Notes: generated from the letters alone by a model not told the origin. DNA of 64,000 nt from Trichobilharzia regenti (GCA_944472135.2 OX235270.1:147265632-147329631); one strand, 5' to 3'. Positions 42,451 to 53,029 are shown, numbered from the stretch's first letter. Made by a program: numbers and translations.

Positions 42451-44163
42451 TTGAGGTCCTACCATGCCAGGCAGGTTGTTTGGATAGCGGTTAAACAAAA
42501 AGCAGCTACCCCATCCAATACCATGATTCAAACAAATTCACAAAATTTCATGCCGGATCGGCCGTGGCCCGGATTAACAACGACCGCGCTTCCTGCTGCC
42601 GTGTCACAGGGCAGGAGTGATAAGTATGCTACTGAGGCACACCAAACAAAAGAGAACAAACAAAAACAGGCCGCGTGTGACCGGCCCCAAGCAGTTGTCC
42701 CCTGGGCTCTGCGGTCACGCAACCAACTTCCACGGTGTGGGCAGCCGGGAAGTAACAATCGCCCTCACAATCCGAAATGCACACAAAACCTCTCTAATCC
42801 TCACTTATCTTTGTCTTCATCTTCATCTCTATTACCTTGCCTTCCTCCCACTGATGCAACTCCTCTACTTGATGGCTCCTCACTCCCTCTTCACTCTGTG
42901 TCCACTAAAAACGACGGAAGCCAAAAAACCACCACCGATAGTCTCCTAAAGCCACGCCACCAATTTCATATAGGAGCATTTAATGTTAGGACACTTTGCC
43001 AAATAGGACAACAAGCATCACTAGCTAAGACCCTGGCATCACGAGCCATTGATGTATGTTGTGTTTCAGAAACACGCATACAAGACCCAAGTGTGGTTAT
43101 TCACCTAACCCCACCTGGCCAACAGGATGAATCTTCAAAATTCACCTTGAGGGTGTCAGGAGATGCCACAGCTAGTTCACGAGGATTAGCTGGCGTAGGG
43201 ATAGCTTTGAGTACTAGGGCAGAAAAGACATTGCTTGACTGGATCCCGGTAGATAGCCGAATGTGTGCTGTCCGTCTGAACGGATCAGTAAGAAGGAGAA
43301 AGGACTGCACTACTCGCCGATGCCTTTTCGTAATCTCCGCCTACGCCCCCACTGACTGCAGTTCGGATGAAACGAAGGATGAGTTCTACCAAAAGCTGTC
43401 TAGTTTGGTGAGAAAGGCTAAACGCTCAGATATAGTCGTTCTAGCTGGTGACTTTAATGCTCAAGTAGGGAAATTGTGTCAATCTGAGAAGGATGTCGGT
43501 GGCACCTATGGAGTTCCGTGCCAGCGAACCGACAACGGTGACCGTCTCCTACAGTTCTGTTCAGATAATCATTTGTTTCTTGTAAGCACTAACTTTAAAC
43601 ACAAGGAGAGACACTGTTTAACCTGGCGACCCCCATCATCAAACCAACGCTGGACACAAATAGACCACATAGCAATAAGCTATCGTTGGCGTGGGTCGGT
43701 AGGAGATTGTCGCTCCTTCTGGAACACGTGTGTAGATACCGATCACGCACTGGTCCGGGCTCGTGTGTGCTTACGACTGAACGGACGTAGGAAACAGCTG
43801 GCGGTAAAACCATCACGTCCCCAGCTCGATCAGGAAACTAAATCCCTATTTGAGGAAGAACTAGCTAAACGCATATCTGAATTCGACAGCTGTGCTCACC
43901 CTGGAGAAGCCTGGAAGAATATTCAGTCAGCTATAGATACAGCTGTAAAAGCTGTGAATAAGGCAAATCCAAAGGTGAGTAAAAACCACTGGATTTCGAC
44001 TGCCTCATCCGAACTGATAGATGCTAGAAGACTTATTCCGGCGAGCTCCGAATTCAATGAGGAGCGAAAGCTGCACAAAAGGAAACTTACTAAAAGTCTC
44101 CGCAAGGACCGTGAACAGTGGTGGGTGACAAAGGCAAAGAGATGGAAAAAGCATCGGCGATAG
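42451..44163 (+). CDS. RTE LINE N-terminal part with EEP endonuclease, unit 3
   Basis: 570 codons; TTG first, first ATG at 42523. The EEP catalytic motifs are the same as in unit 1. GGCAAAGAG instead of GGCAAAAGAG shifts the frame and gives the ending KAKRWKKHRR. A further missing G lies near 44193 (CAGAAAC versus CAGGAAAC). Confidence 0.85.
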   Translation: MRSYHARQVVWIAVKQKAATPSNTMIQTNSQNFMPDRPWPGLTTTALPAAVSQGRSDKYATEAHQTKENKQKQAACDRPQAVVPWALRSRNQLPRCGQPGSNNRPHNPKCTQNLSNPHLSLSSSSSLLPCLPPTDATPLLDGSSLPLHSVSTKNDGSQKTTTDSLLKPRHQFHIGAFNVRTLCQIGQQASLAKTLASRAIDVCCVSETRIQDPSVVIHLTPPGQQDESSKFTLRVSGDATASSRGLAGVGIALSTRAEKTLLDWIPVDSRMCAVRLNGSVRRRKDCTTRRCLFVISAYAPTDCSSDETKDEFYQKLSSLVRKAKRSDIVVLAGDFNAQVGKLCQSEKDVGGTYGVPCQRTDNGDRLLQFCSDNHLFLVSTNFKHKERHCLTWRPPSSNQRWTQIDHIAISYRWRGSVGDCRSFWNTCVDTDHALVRARVCLRLNGRRKQLAVKPSRPQLDQETKSLFEEELAKRISEFDSCAHPGEAWKNIQSAIDTAVKAVNKANPKVSKNHWISTASSELIDARRLIPASSEFNEERKLHKRKLTKSLRKDREQWWVTKAKRWKKHRR

Positions 44164-44416
44164 GCAACACTAGGCAACTCTTTAGACTCATCAGAAACGG
44201 GTGGGAGAAGGCAAATCATAAGTGAGACTATTTCTGAGAAAAATGGCTCCTTAATTAGCTCTCAGGATAGACGCCTTGAACGCTGGAAAGAACACTTTGA
44301 GGGACAATTTAACTTGCCTACAGCCACACTGAACCTCCCCGACATCCACCACACCCGAATGGGATATAGACACTGGTCCGCCGTCTGTAAGTGAGGTTAC
44401 AAAAGCTATCAGTAAT

Positions 44417-46015
44417 TTGAAACGAGGCAAAGCGGCAGGACCCGACGGAATTATTCCGGAGGTGTTTAAATATGGGGGTGACATACTAGTTTGTAGATTA
44501 ACTGAGGTACTAGGCAAAGTCTGGGAATCAGAGACAGTGCCATCAGACTGGGGTAAGTCACTTATTATACCGATATTCAAGAAGGGAAACAAGTCCTCGT
44601 GTGATAATCATAGGGGGATCAGCCTAACGAACATAGTCTCTAAAATCCTAGGCTCAGTAATCATGCATAGACTAAGCAGAACTCGGGAGGAACAGACAAG
44701 GGAAAATCAAGCAGGCTTTAGACCAGGTAGAGGGTGCATAGATCATATCTTCACTCTTCGACAGATTCTAGAACATAGACACACTTTTCGGCGTCCAACA
44801 ATTGTCATATTTCTTGACTTGAAGGCGGCCTTCGACTCCGTGGATCGAAAGGTACTATGGCAATGTCTGACTGTGAAGGGAGTGCCAAGAAAGTACATTG
44901 CACTAATCAAGGCACTCTATTCAAACTCACGTAGTCGTGTAAGGGCTTATGGGGAATTGTCATCTGAATTGGTAACAACCAGTGGTGTCCGACAGGGATG
45001 TCCACTTTCCCCATTTCTGTTTAACTTCATCATAGATATGCTGATGGAAGTATCCTTAACTGAACGTAATGACTTAGGAATCGACTTGTTACCAGGGAAT
45101 AATCTTATGGACTTAGAATATGCAGATGACATAGTCCTGTTAGGGGAGGATGCTGACAAAATGCAGAGTCTTCTGAACACCTTGAGCAGCAATCTTCGTA
45201 TGTTTGGCATGCGATTCGCCCCTGCAAAATGTAAGATGCTGCTACAGGACTGGACCCCGTCAATTCCTAACTTAGTGATAGGGAGTGAAGTGATAGAACA
45301 TGTTGACCACTTCACCTATTTGGGAAGTTGTATTAGCACCAACGGACTGATTGGCGATGAAATCTCAGCACGGATCCGAAAAGCTCGAGCTGCTTTCGCT
45401 GACTTACACCATCTCTGGCGTAGGCGTGACATCCGGCTATCAACCAAGGGACGTGTGTACTGCTCATCAGTTCGCTCCGTCCTTCTCTATGGCTCTGAAA
45501 CATGGCCAATACGAGTTGAAGACATGAAAAGGTTGACTGCTTTCGATCATAGATGTCTGCGATCTCTGTCTCACGTTAGGTGGTTTAATAAGGTAAGTAA
45601 TGTTGACGTTAGGCGTAGAGTGTTGGGCAAGGAGGGAAAATCAATCGACGAGGCTATAATGTTACATAGACTAAGATGGCTAGGTCACGTGCTGCGCATG
45701 CCTAACCACCGCCTCCCCCGACGGGCTTTGCTTGCTGATATAGGTTCAGGTTGGAAAAGAGCCAGTGGTGGCCAAACAAAAACCTGGCATCAATCCATGA
45801 AATTCTTGACAGTTAAACTGAGTCAGGTAGGGAGATGCAGACTCCCGGGTTGGGGCCCTCGGGACTCTAGGAATCAATGGCTGGAGACAATAGGTGACAT
45901 GGTTCAAAATCGTTGTCAATGGCCAGCGCAGATGTATTCAGTCTCTGTAATCTTTCATATTCCTTTCTACCATTACCCATTCTGTTTCACTCCTATACTT
46001 GTCAAACTCTATTGA
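44417..46015 (+). CDS. RTE reverse transcriptase and C-terminal domain, unit 3
   Basis: An unbroken 532-codon RT frame, open upstream to about 44330 without ATG (the first codon here is TTG). Landmarks are GKAAGPDGI at residue 4, [11 protein letters not shown] at about 100, motif A with LDLKAAFD (Asp134), motif [12 protein letters not shown] at about 189, and YADD (Asp237, Asp238). Next come CKMLLQDW at about 273 and YLGSC at 301, then the C-terminal RWLGHVLRM and [17 protein letters not shown] blocks. It catalyses target-primed reverse transcription in RTE LINEs. The EEP domain is in a separate frame. A 3-bp insertion lies in CAATGGCCAGCGCAG near 45922. Confidence 0.88.
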   Translation: MKRGKAAGPDGIIPEVFKYGGDILVCRLTEVLGKVWESETVPSDWGKSLIIPIFKKGNKSSCDNHRGISLTNIVSKILGSVIMHRLSRTREEQTRENQAGFRPGRGCIDHIFTLRQILEHRHTFRRPTIVIFLDLKAAFDSVDRKVLWQCLTVKGVPRKYIALIKALYSNSRSRVRAYGELSSELVTTSGVRQGCPLSPFLFNFIIDMLMEVSLTERNDLGIDLLPGNNLMDLEYADDIVLLGEDADKMQSLLNTLSSNLRMFGMRFAPAKCKMLLQDWTPSIPNLVIGSEVIEHVDHFTYLGSCISTNGLIGDEISARIRKARAAFADLHHLWRRRDIRLSTKGRVYCSSVRSVLLYGSETWPIRVEDMKRLTAFDHRCLRSLSHVRWFNKVSNVDVRRRVLGKEGKSIDEAIMLHRLRWLGHVLRMPNHRLPRRALLADIGSGWKRASGGQTKTWHQSMKFLTVKLSQVGRCRLPGWGPRDSRNQWLETIGDMVQNRCQWPAQMYSVSVIFHIPFYHYPFCFTPILVKLY

Positions 46016-46688
46016 TTCTCTTCACTCATCTTCTTGTCTACCTCTGTGTGCTATTTGGAACGTGGCAACTCGAACTGGTGCACTTCGGTGCCAAGTTCTA
46101 TGTTGAATCCAGATAGACTAATGATAACCGGAACAGTGGTGTCATGTATGGGTCTAGATTTTAAAGCACATTGCCAACCACTATGGTGCTTTTTCTCGAG
46201 TTTATTGCAAATATGAAAGGATTTTTGTTTTAGAACGTTTTATAAACTCCCGGGAGTGAATAATACGATTAAAATGCATAATGTGATATATAACTGCCAA
46301 TAAAATATGAGTAAATATATATATGGAATATGGTAGCCCAAAATGTTCAAACAGGCCGTCAAGGTCATCCATCCATCTAAACTCTAAAGACGTCTTAATT
46401 CGTAGAAACCTGATTGCAATTCACCAGAGGCTGAATAAACACTCCTAGAATTTAGAATTAAACATGTCTCAACGTTCTTCTTTAACCAAAAAGTGAAAAA
46501 TGCAACTGTATAACTAGAAAACACTTCAAATAAAGCATATTTCAATTATAAATTCTTTTAAAAATAATCTCAGAGTTCTCGGAGAGTTTTCTGGACGTTT
46601 CTTTGTGTATGTTGCAGCCACTTAAACAGAATGAAGTGTTCATGAGATAGATAAGTCCAAGGTCATTAGTGCCTACCTATTATATATA

Positions 46689-46994
46689 TGTGGTGAGAGC
46701 AGGCTGCTAGCCAATTGGTAGACACTAATCTACGTCAATGTCTAAGTCACTAATATTGGTCGTGAGAAAAGTAAGAACGAGGCTGATTCAGCAACCAATC
46801 ACAGTAAACTTAAACGTGGGCAAATATAATTCGCAGATAGATGGCTCCAATTTTTCGATGGTTACACGAAACAACCAATCAGAAGACTGCGTTTTTCTAC
46901 TTGGATAAGCTATAATAACGTATGTGAAATGTATATAAATACGTGTTGATTTCCGTAATAAAATGACCTGTTGCCGGCTCTTGTCTTCTGTTGT

Positions 46995-46998
<4 letters not shown>
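46689..46998 (+). mobile_element. LTR 4 (310 bp), right end of the array
   Basis: Preceded by TATTATATATA like LTRs 2 and 3, but followed directly by a long TA tract instead of the TCTGCTGC sequence that follows the other LTRs. With TA-rich DNA on both sides it looks like the original right insertion site. Confidence 0.75.

Positions 46999-47053
<55 letters not shown>
46999..47053. repeat. (TA)n microsatellite
   Basis: Long TA run starting directly at the last LTR base, followed by further TA-rich sequence to about 47082. Confidence 0.97.
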
Positions 47054-47056
<3 letters not shown>

Positions 47057-47084
47057 GTATATATATATAGGTATACATATTAGT

Positions 47085-48028
47085 ATCCTGTGTGAACGAC
47101 AGCGTACCTCGTCCCTGGCATAAAATGAACCGCAGATGAATTTATGTACTATCTGTTCAAATAATTTAACAACACTTGTCTTAATTCTCATCATACTACA
47201 TTTATTGATAAAACAAATATTCCTTCCCAATGTACTTTATCTTCCATTTTTGTTTCAAGCTGGTCTTATAGTGTTTTTATTCAAAAATGTCTAATCAAAT
47301 TTAATTCATGTATATAAAAACAAAGCGAGGAAGTTATGTAAGTACCTTGATATAATTATGACAGGCAATGAACTATCCTCGAAACATGGTCATCAGTAAA
47401 TATTACTGTATAACAACAACAGTGTGTCACTTTCTCAGAATAAAATTTTATGCTATAATGAAATTTAAAAATTATTCCTAAATAAATTTAGTTATACTTA
47501 TGCTTGTATTATCAACGTCGAATCACACACACCACTACGCTGGAATTATTTGAGAAATTTTTTTTTAAGATTAATTACTCATTCTAATTGGGTGCTCAAA
47601 TTATTTTGAAGGAAAATTCACAACTTCTGTGAAGTCTAGAAGTTTTAATCTGTCTGTATGACAGCAGTGTGAAAATTTTTGGTTGAATTTTTGCATACTC
47701 AATCGACATTGTTCACTTGCGTTCTCTGTACTGTCAAAAATCTTCAAAATCAGAATAGGGGAAATGACAACAACAGAAACAACGACACAAAAAATTAATC
47801 ACTTTCTACATCTGTAATGAAAAACAACAGAATATATAAACTCTGCATAATTAAAACGTTCATATTAATTTTAAGCGTGTTTTATCAACAGTATTCGTTT
47901 TTCAAAACAGTCAATGTGTCAATTTGTCTCCCTAAAATGACAAGTACTTTGTAATCTATTGCATAGTAAATATACATTACTGGTACGTATAAATTTCACT
48001 GTATCACACTAGTCAAAAATATGTAGAA
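47085..48028. other. AT-rich spacer without recognised gene
   Basis: No element or coding frame recognised. Confidence 0.5.
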
Positions 48029-48039
48029 ATATGAAATTC

Positions 48040-49153
48040 CATATTAATTTGTTTATTATATGTATCAGACAGTGAGTGAAACAGTATTAGTATTTACTGG
48101 ATGACAATTTTTCGAACAAAATTTATTATGGTTCATAATCATATCGCCAATTCTAATCACACGACTTCGAAACTCGAGTTTTATATTTTTCCTTGTTCTC
48201 TCCTATTTGTCGTCGTCATTGCGGTAGTAGAATTTTCCAGATATCTGGGTAAACAGGTGTTGAATCATTCCTATTACACGTATTCTGTCTCAGTTGATTC
48301 AATAAACAAAGCCTCCGTTATACATCCTGCTGCCTCCACCCTGTTAATTTAGATCCTAGAACAGTTATCGCATCCCATCCATCCTATTGTATGGTTGTGT
48401 GTAACTGCATGTGGTGAGTGCTATCTACGGCCGGACTATTCTCTAGATTTCTTATCTTATTCGGGTCAACCAACCTAGATTTTACTGTTAGGTTTTTATG
48501 TTCGGCTAGTCTGACTCACTGACCCCGTTCTACTAGTTTGACCCATCTATGTATTTGATCTGACAATCATTCCACCAGGGCGTCAGATAAACTAAATTGT
48601 TTTGTTTTAAAGGCTCCACTGTCAGGATTGATCCTTCAACCAACAAAGCTTGTTTCTAATTGAGTTTGTGGTTGGTTTGAATCCCGGCCACTTTTATTCC
48701 TGCCAGCGTTGTTGAGAATTCTGTGTAAGGTGGTTTGTTCCCGAGGTTCCTTCCTTGTATGGAATAACTACTGATGATTTAGATTCCTTATTGTTGGTGT
48801 TGTCATTCATTATCTTGTGCATGTTTGACATGCATGTCATCATTAATATTACTACTGTTATTATTATCACTATCACTACTATCATTATTTATTTTATTGT
48901 GACATTTCCCTAAAGAATAATAATAATAGTAATAGGAATGACTCAACACCTATCAATATGGGCACCTGGGAAAACTTACTACTCCTACGACGAATAAAAT
49001 AGAATAAAGAAAACTATAAAATGAAAGTTTCAAAGTCGTGTGATTATAATTGGCTATATGATTATGAACAATACATTTTTTACGAAGCGTGATCCAGTAA
49101 ATACTAATACTGTTTCACTCACTGTGGTACATCTAATAAACTAACTAATATGG
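48040..49153. mobile_element. Unclassified element with about 130-bp imperfect terminal inverted repeats
   Basis: Left arm 48040-48172 and right arm 49024-49153 are reverse complements with small differences. Shared blocks are CAGTGAGTGAAACAGTATTAGTATTTACTGGAT, GGTTCATAATCATAT and ATCACACGACTT.GAAACT. The roughly 850-bp interior encodes no recognisable protein. Part of the interior (48440-48790) resembles 61450-61810. It could be a non-autonomous DNA transposon or two inverted repeat copies flanking other DNA. Confidence 0.55.
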
Positions 49154-49159
49154 AATTAC

Positions 49160-49448
49160 TTACTACCACCATAGTGCCCAAGTTTTACACATATATTAAT
49201 GTGAAAATATGGTATACAGGAATGATATAATATTATATTCTTTAAATAAGCACGAATTATGATGAATACAAAGCTTTTGTAACATTCCCCTCTATATATG
49301 TGGAATATCTATCTGTTAATATCAGTGGGAACATTTTGCAACAGGTTGAAAATGGATACTAAACTTTTTCACATGCGCTAATTAGCGCTTCGTGTAGCTG
49401 CCTGTTCTGTAAAAGTAGTGGAGTGCATCTAGATCATACTGAATGGAC

Positions 49449-49450
<2 letters not shown>
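49160..49450. other. AT-rich spacer
   Basis: No gene recognised. Confidence 0.5.

Positions 49451-49452
<2 letters not shown>

Positions 49453-49495
<43 letters not shown>
49453..49495. repeat. (TA)n microsatellite
   Basis: TA run of about 43 bp. Confidence 0.97.
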
Positions 49496-49498
<3 letters not shown>

Positions 49499-49519
49499 AA
49501 TGAGTAAACGCCAAAGCAT

Positions 49520-49775
49520 GCGTCGGTGACGCAATAGTAGAATGCTCACCAAACAGCCATGTGGCCCGGAGTTCGATCCCAGGCCACCGACGCACTCCTT
49601 TACCTTGCTAAGCCAGTAACAAGATTGGTAAAAAGGGAAGGTTGGGCATGAGGCTAACAGCAACCCCATCCCATTAAAAATAAACACTACTTCTGCTGCT
49701 GTTGAAATCTCAAGTCTCTATCCTGAAGCCCTGTGTTCCACTGGGAACGTCGTTAAGGAAAAACAAAAACAACAA
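49520..49775 (+). mobile_element. tRNA-Gly-headed SINE
   Basis: The first 75 bp (49520-49594) resemble a glycine tRNA. GCGTCGG at the start pairs perfectly with CCGACGC at the end, the A-box region reads GATGC-like GTGACGCAATAGTAGAATGC, and GGAGTTCGATCCC is a good B-box. The D stem and anticodon arm do not fold properly, so it is not a working tRNA gene. The body (GGTAAAAAGGGAAGGTTGGGC, GAGGCTAAC) and a tail of CACTGGGAACGTCGTTAAGG with an A-rich end follow. The tail resembles the 3' end of the RTE family. A headless copy lies at 6405-6580. Confidence 0.65.
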
Positions 49776-50289
49776 CTCCTTAGCAGACTGAAAGTAGAGA
49801 TTAGATTCATTATCGAAACAACTGTTTTTATTGTTTTTCTAGATTGCCATTTAACATTGAACCTTAACAACATATTTAATATATATATATATATACGTTC
49901 CATAGTGCTTCACTTACAAGCATAATTCATGTAAGTTCAATCGCTGAAGATGAAATTAGGTTTAGTGATTTGCAATCGAAAATAACTACACAAACCATAC
50001 ATAGATGCTTTATCCTAATTTCGCTTACTGAAGTAGATTTTATGACTACATACAGCGTCTAGCTATATATATTTCATGAATTTAACACTATTGATACAGT
50101 ATAATTTCAGTGAACTGGATGATTTAATTGAGAAGCTTTTCTGGCCTTTATATAGGGTATCTTTCACACACACACACACACTTCATTTTGAGAGTCATCT
50201 GTTTAAAGGTTGATTGTTAATGACTTACGTCTATTTAAGCTCCTTATACTGGTGCAGTTGAAATATAAGAATAATCCTCAGCCAGACAT

Positions 50290-51290
50290 TAATGAAAACA
50301 AAAAACACGTAGTTCAGCAAAGAGTAGCATTTCACCGGTGGATTCATTCACTTAGCTGTACAATCCCAATCACATATACTTATCTCTCTCTCTCTCTGTA
50401 TGTGTGTCTACATTCGGTTTGTCCGATAAGAATAAAAATAAGTTTGAGTTATTGTTGTCAAGACAACATTTCAAAAAATATGATGAGTAATCCAACTGTA
50501 AGTAGGAGCGGTGGTGCGTCGTGGAGGTGGGTGAAGGGTAGATGAAGACTTGTAAGAGGATAGTATAGTGGTGATTAGTTGTCAGATAACATACTTATTA
50601 ACGCATGAATTAAGTGTTGAATGAGGGTGACAGAGTAATAAGATGCGTTATAAGATGAATAGTTTTATGAGTGAGTTGTGATGAAGATGCAGACAGAAAC
50701 AAGGGAAAATACGCAATAATTTAGATGTTGTAAACATTACAGATGTTATCAGGAAAGGAAGAAACCAGCAGAGAAACATCAAGTCAGTAGAGGTGAACAC
50801 CAAGATAGTTGTTATCAAGATAGTAGAAGTGTTTGGATGACTTTTCTTTGTTAACATACCTCTGGTTTTTCCAACCAAATGGCTAAGACTTCAGCAATAG
50901 CAGGGAGATGAAAGAGTACTGCCTTTGGTACGTCGTTCTTCAGTTTGTAAATCACCTTGAAGGAGGCATTTGTTGAGATGGAATGACGAGTGTTGATAAG
51001 GTGTTCTGTGATTTTACCCCTTATGCAGGCACTACTACCTTCTTACAGCTATGCGGGGTAGTGTTCTTAAACCGTTTTGGGTAGAATACACGTCGAACAG
51101 ACAACAGCAACAGGTGAACTGATGTACACACCTAAAAGTGGCCACATGTGGAATCTTATCCTTAAGCCTTCTGATGATCAATGGGGGACTGCAGAACGCC
51201 ATTATTACCGGTGCTGTGAAGAATGCTCTTTCCAAAGATGCTGAAATTCTTCTCCTGAGGACATCGCAAGCTTAGTCTCCAGGTTGATGT
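50290..51290 (-). mobile_element. PLE tail and degraded GIY-YIG region with inverted terminal repeat
   Basis: 50290-50440 equals the inverted repeat of the PLE tail at 17720-18530. On the minus strand, ERAFFTAPVIMAFCSPPLIIRRLKDKIPH and VHQFTCCCC (51120-51235) correspond to the linker and cysteine-rich entry to GIY-YIG. They are followed by SFKVIYKLKNDVPKAVLF (about 50925-50980), LPAIAEVLAIWLEKPEV and a 3' UTR. The segment 50280-50960 is almost identical to 17850-18530 in reverse. The YIG motif itself is lost. Confidence 0.65.
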
Positions 51291-51294
51291 GAAG

Positions 51295-51530
51295 TGCCTT
51301 GTGCTTGTTTTTCGCCCACTTCTGATAACACCTATAATTTCTAGAGCTCTTAAATTATTGCGTATCTTCCCTTGTTACTGTGTGTATCCTAATCACAACT
51401 CACTCATCAAACTATTCGTCTTATTAAGCAACCAACTCTATAACCTTTATTCAACCCTTCTTGTGTGTTATCAACTATATTTTTTTGGCAACAAATTACT
51501 ACTGCCCTCTTACTGCCCTCTGCATAGTTG
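51295..51530 (+). repeat. Inverted copy of the PLE 3' UTR
   Basis: Matches the PLE tail at 18030-18250 in the same literal orientation (AAATTATTGCGTAT, TTCCCTTGTT, CACAACTCACTCAT, AACTATTC.TCTTAT). It is thus inverted relative to the PLE at 50290-51290, the same arrangement as at 19160-20300. Confidence 0.65.
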
Positions 51531-51714
51531 AAATCCGACCTAAATGGCTTAAAATACAATCTAAGCTCACTTTCTTAGGTAATATGACGTATAAATAACC
51601 ACAGTTTTTGTCATAGTCCATTTTGATGTGACCAAAAAAGTTATCAATACCCCACAAACCTATACCTGAACACAGATGAGATGCTCACTGACGACTAGCT
51701 CTATAAAGATAGGT

Positions 51715-52080
51715 AGAAGTTACCTGGGTTCTAGCGGAAAGTCATGACGAGTAGGATTCAGCAGGTTCTCTGTGAAGACATGTATTCGCCAAAGACATGG
51801 GCTAGCGGTCGCGCTATTTCACGAATTGGCAGAAGTTGGAATTCATGGGCTGACCTTTGAATCGGATGCCAGTAAATTAATGGTATACGAGCTCGCTTTA
51901 CAACTGGGAGGTCCTGGGCTCGAAACTTGTCGGTGGGTGCATACTGCTGAATAGCCGGTCACAAACACTAGGACGAGGAAAACAGCTGTCCAGTACTCCC
52001 ACGTTTTCCAATGGTTCTCTAACTAATATCAACTCATGATGAAATCCTGTAATCAACCAGCCAATGCAATCCCTACAAAT
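51715..52080 (+). mobile_element. tRNA-headed SINE with hammerhead-like core
   Basis: The B-box region GTCCTGGGCTCGAAAC (51911-51926) is followed by ATACTG CTGAATA ... GAAAACAGCTGTC CAGTACTCCC (51941-52000), and then TTTTCCAATGGTTCTCTAACTAATATCAAC. The body upstream (AAGTCATGACGAGTAGGATTCA, GAATTGGCAGAAGTTGGAATTCATG) recurs inverted at 59900-60100 and degraded at 57750-57930. It is the same family as the palindrome at 20835-21170. Confidence 0.65.
51935..52000 (+). ncRNA. Degenerate hammerhead ribozyme in SINE
   Basis: Stem I TACTG/CAGTA is intact. The CTGATGA box reads CTGAATA (the conserved G is lost). GAAA and the short self-complementary stem III (ACAG/CTGT) followed by C are kept. The loss of the conserved G makes cleavage unlikely. 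Confidence 0.5.
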
Positions 52081-52294
52081 GAATATTTGAAAAGCTATTC
52101 TGTAAAACAGAAGGAGTGACATGATGCTGCTAAAATATACGTTGAAGTTCCTTCTACTTAATATCGTAATTTTATGCGTTTATTTGTGACGATGCATTAA
52201 TTATTCTCATTTCCTCAATTTTATTCAATCTAATTGTTTCACAAATTGATGAGACGTTAAATTAAAACTTTTGAAATAAATTCTGGCTTATTAT

Positions 52295-52400
52295 TCTTAC
52301 TGTTTGTTCCCTTGGATTCCAGGTGAAACATAAGGCTTCAACAGCATACCTCCATTTTGTCCTATTTTCTGCTGTTCTAGCTAGCTCCATGACTACCCAT
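52295..52400 (-). mobile_element. RTE (SR2-like) 3'-end fragment
   Basis: The reverse complement reads the family terminus GTTGAAGCCTTATGTTTCACCTGGAATCCAAGGGAACAAACAG. Only about 100 bp is recognisable. Confidence 0.55.
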
Positions 52401-52409
52401 AGTCTTTGA

Positions 52410-53025
52410 TCTCCCCCTCTGTGTTATCCCTAGGACCTCTAATTTGTCGTTTCCTGTTCGGGCTCCACTCAAACGATAGTCTACCCACGATGTAACTCGA
52501 TGGTCCCTTCACCCCCAGTTTCTGTGGCATATATGAAGAAAAATGAAGTTTATAAGGAAAATACAAGTTGAACAATATTGTATCCCGTCCTTGATGCCAT
52601 CACAGTTGCGTCCTGATGAAAAATCACGAACGGGGACGAAGCACTCTTTTGGCATTCTATGGTTCTCAGGTATTTTTTTATAAGCGGTATCCTTCACACA
52701 TCTGAACAATTCAACATAAGACTGTTAACAATATTGTGATGTTGATAATACTAGAATTTTCCCCATTCACTCGGGAGAACTGAAATAAAACAAAAAAGGA
52801 GAACTTGCAGAATAAGTTTTCATTGATTTACAATTGAAATGATGAAGATTACAAGGATATATATATTTGTCGTGTAACTTTTAAATAAACGCACTCCAAA
52901 CGAAAAACACAGGTAAGTATAAAGAAAGATAGACTTTAAAACTAATTACGCACGACAGTGATATTCAGTGTGATACATACAATGAATTAGCCTTAATTTA
53001 GATTTAAAATTGTAATGAAAGTTTT
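52410..53025. other. Spacer without recognised gene
   Basis: AT-rich. No element recognised. Confidence 0.45.
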
Positions 53026-53029
53026 AGGT

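Larger units (their letters stand above)
42352..46144 (+). mobile_element. RTE-type LINE, unit 3 (nearly full length)
   Basis: Has the most complete RT frame of the three, but the EEP frame is shortened by a missing A at about 44141. Confidence 0.8.
29517..46998 (+). repeat. Tandem array: three 5.72-kb composite units bounded by four LTRs
   Basis: Unit starts at 29517, 35242 and 40964 give periods of 5725 and 5722 bp, and a fourth LTR at 46689 closes the third unit (5725 bp). Each unit carries, in order, the LTR, an antisense tRNA-headed SINE, an antisense CR1-type endonuclease ORF, a sense RTE LINE, and about 0.5 kb of tail. The units are nearly identical over their whole length. They differ by scattered single-base changes, several 1-nt indels in short homopolymers, and one 3-bp insertion. 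Confidence 0.95.

Noticed and set aside
31004..46015. Host gene for an endonuclease/reverse-transcriptase or 'craniofacial development protein 2-like' protein
   Set aside because: Such annotations are usually RTE LINE proteins. Motif order, multiple copies and frameshifts here show a retrotransposon.
29517..46998. Intact LTR retrotransposon with gag-pol between LTRs
   Set aside because: No protease, gag, integrase or LTR-type RT frame lies between the repeats; the interior is LINE and SINE sequence.
29517..46998. CRISPR-like or bacterial repeat array
   Set aside because: The repeats are 310-bp LTRs with 5.4-kb interiors of eukaryotic transposons, and nothing else in the window is prokaryotic.
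49520..49594. Functional tRNA-Gly gene
   Set aside because: The acceptor stem pairs, but the D stem and anticodon arm do not fold, and it is fused to a SINE body.
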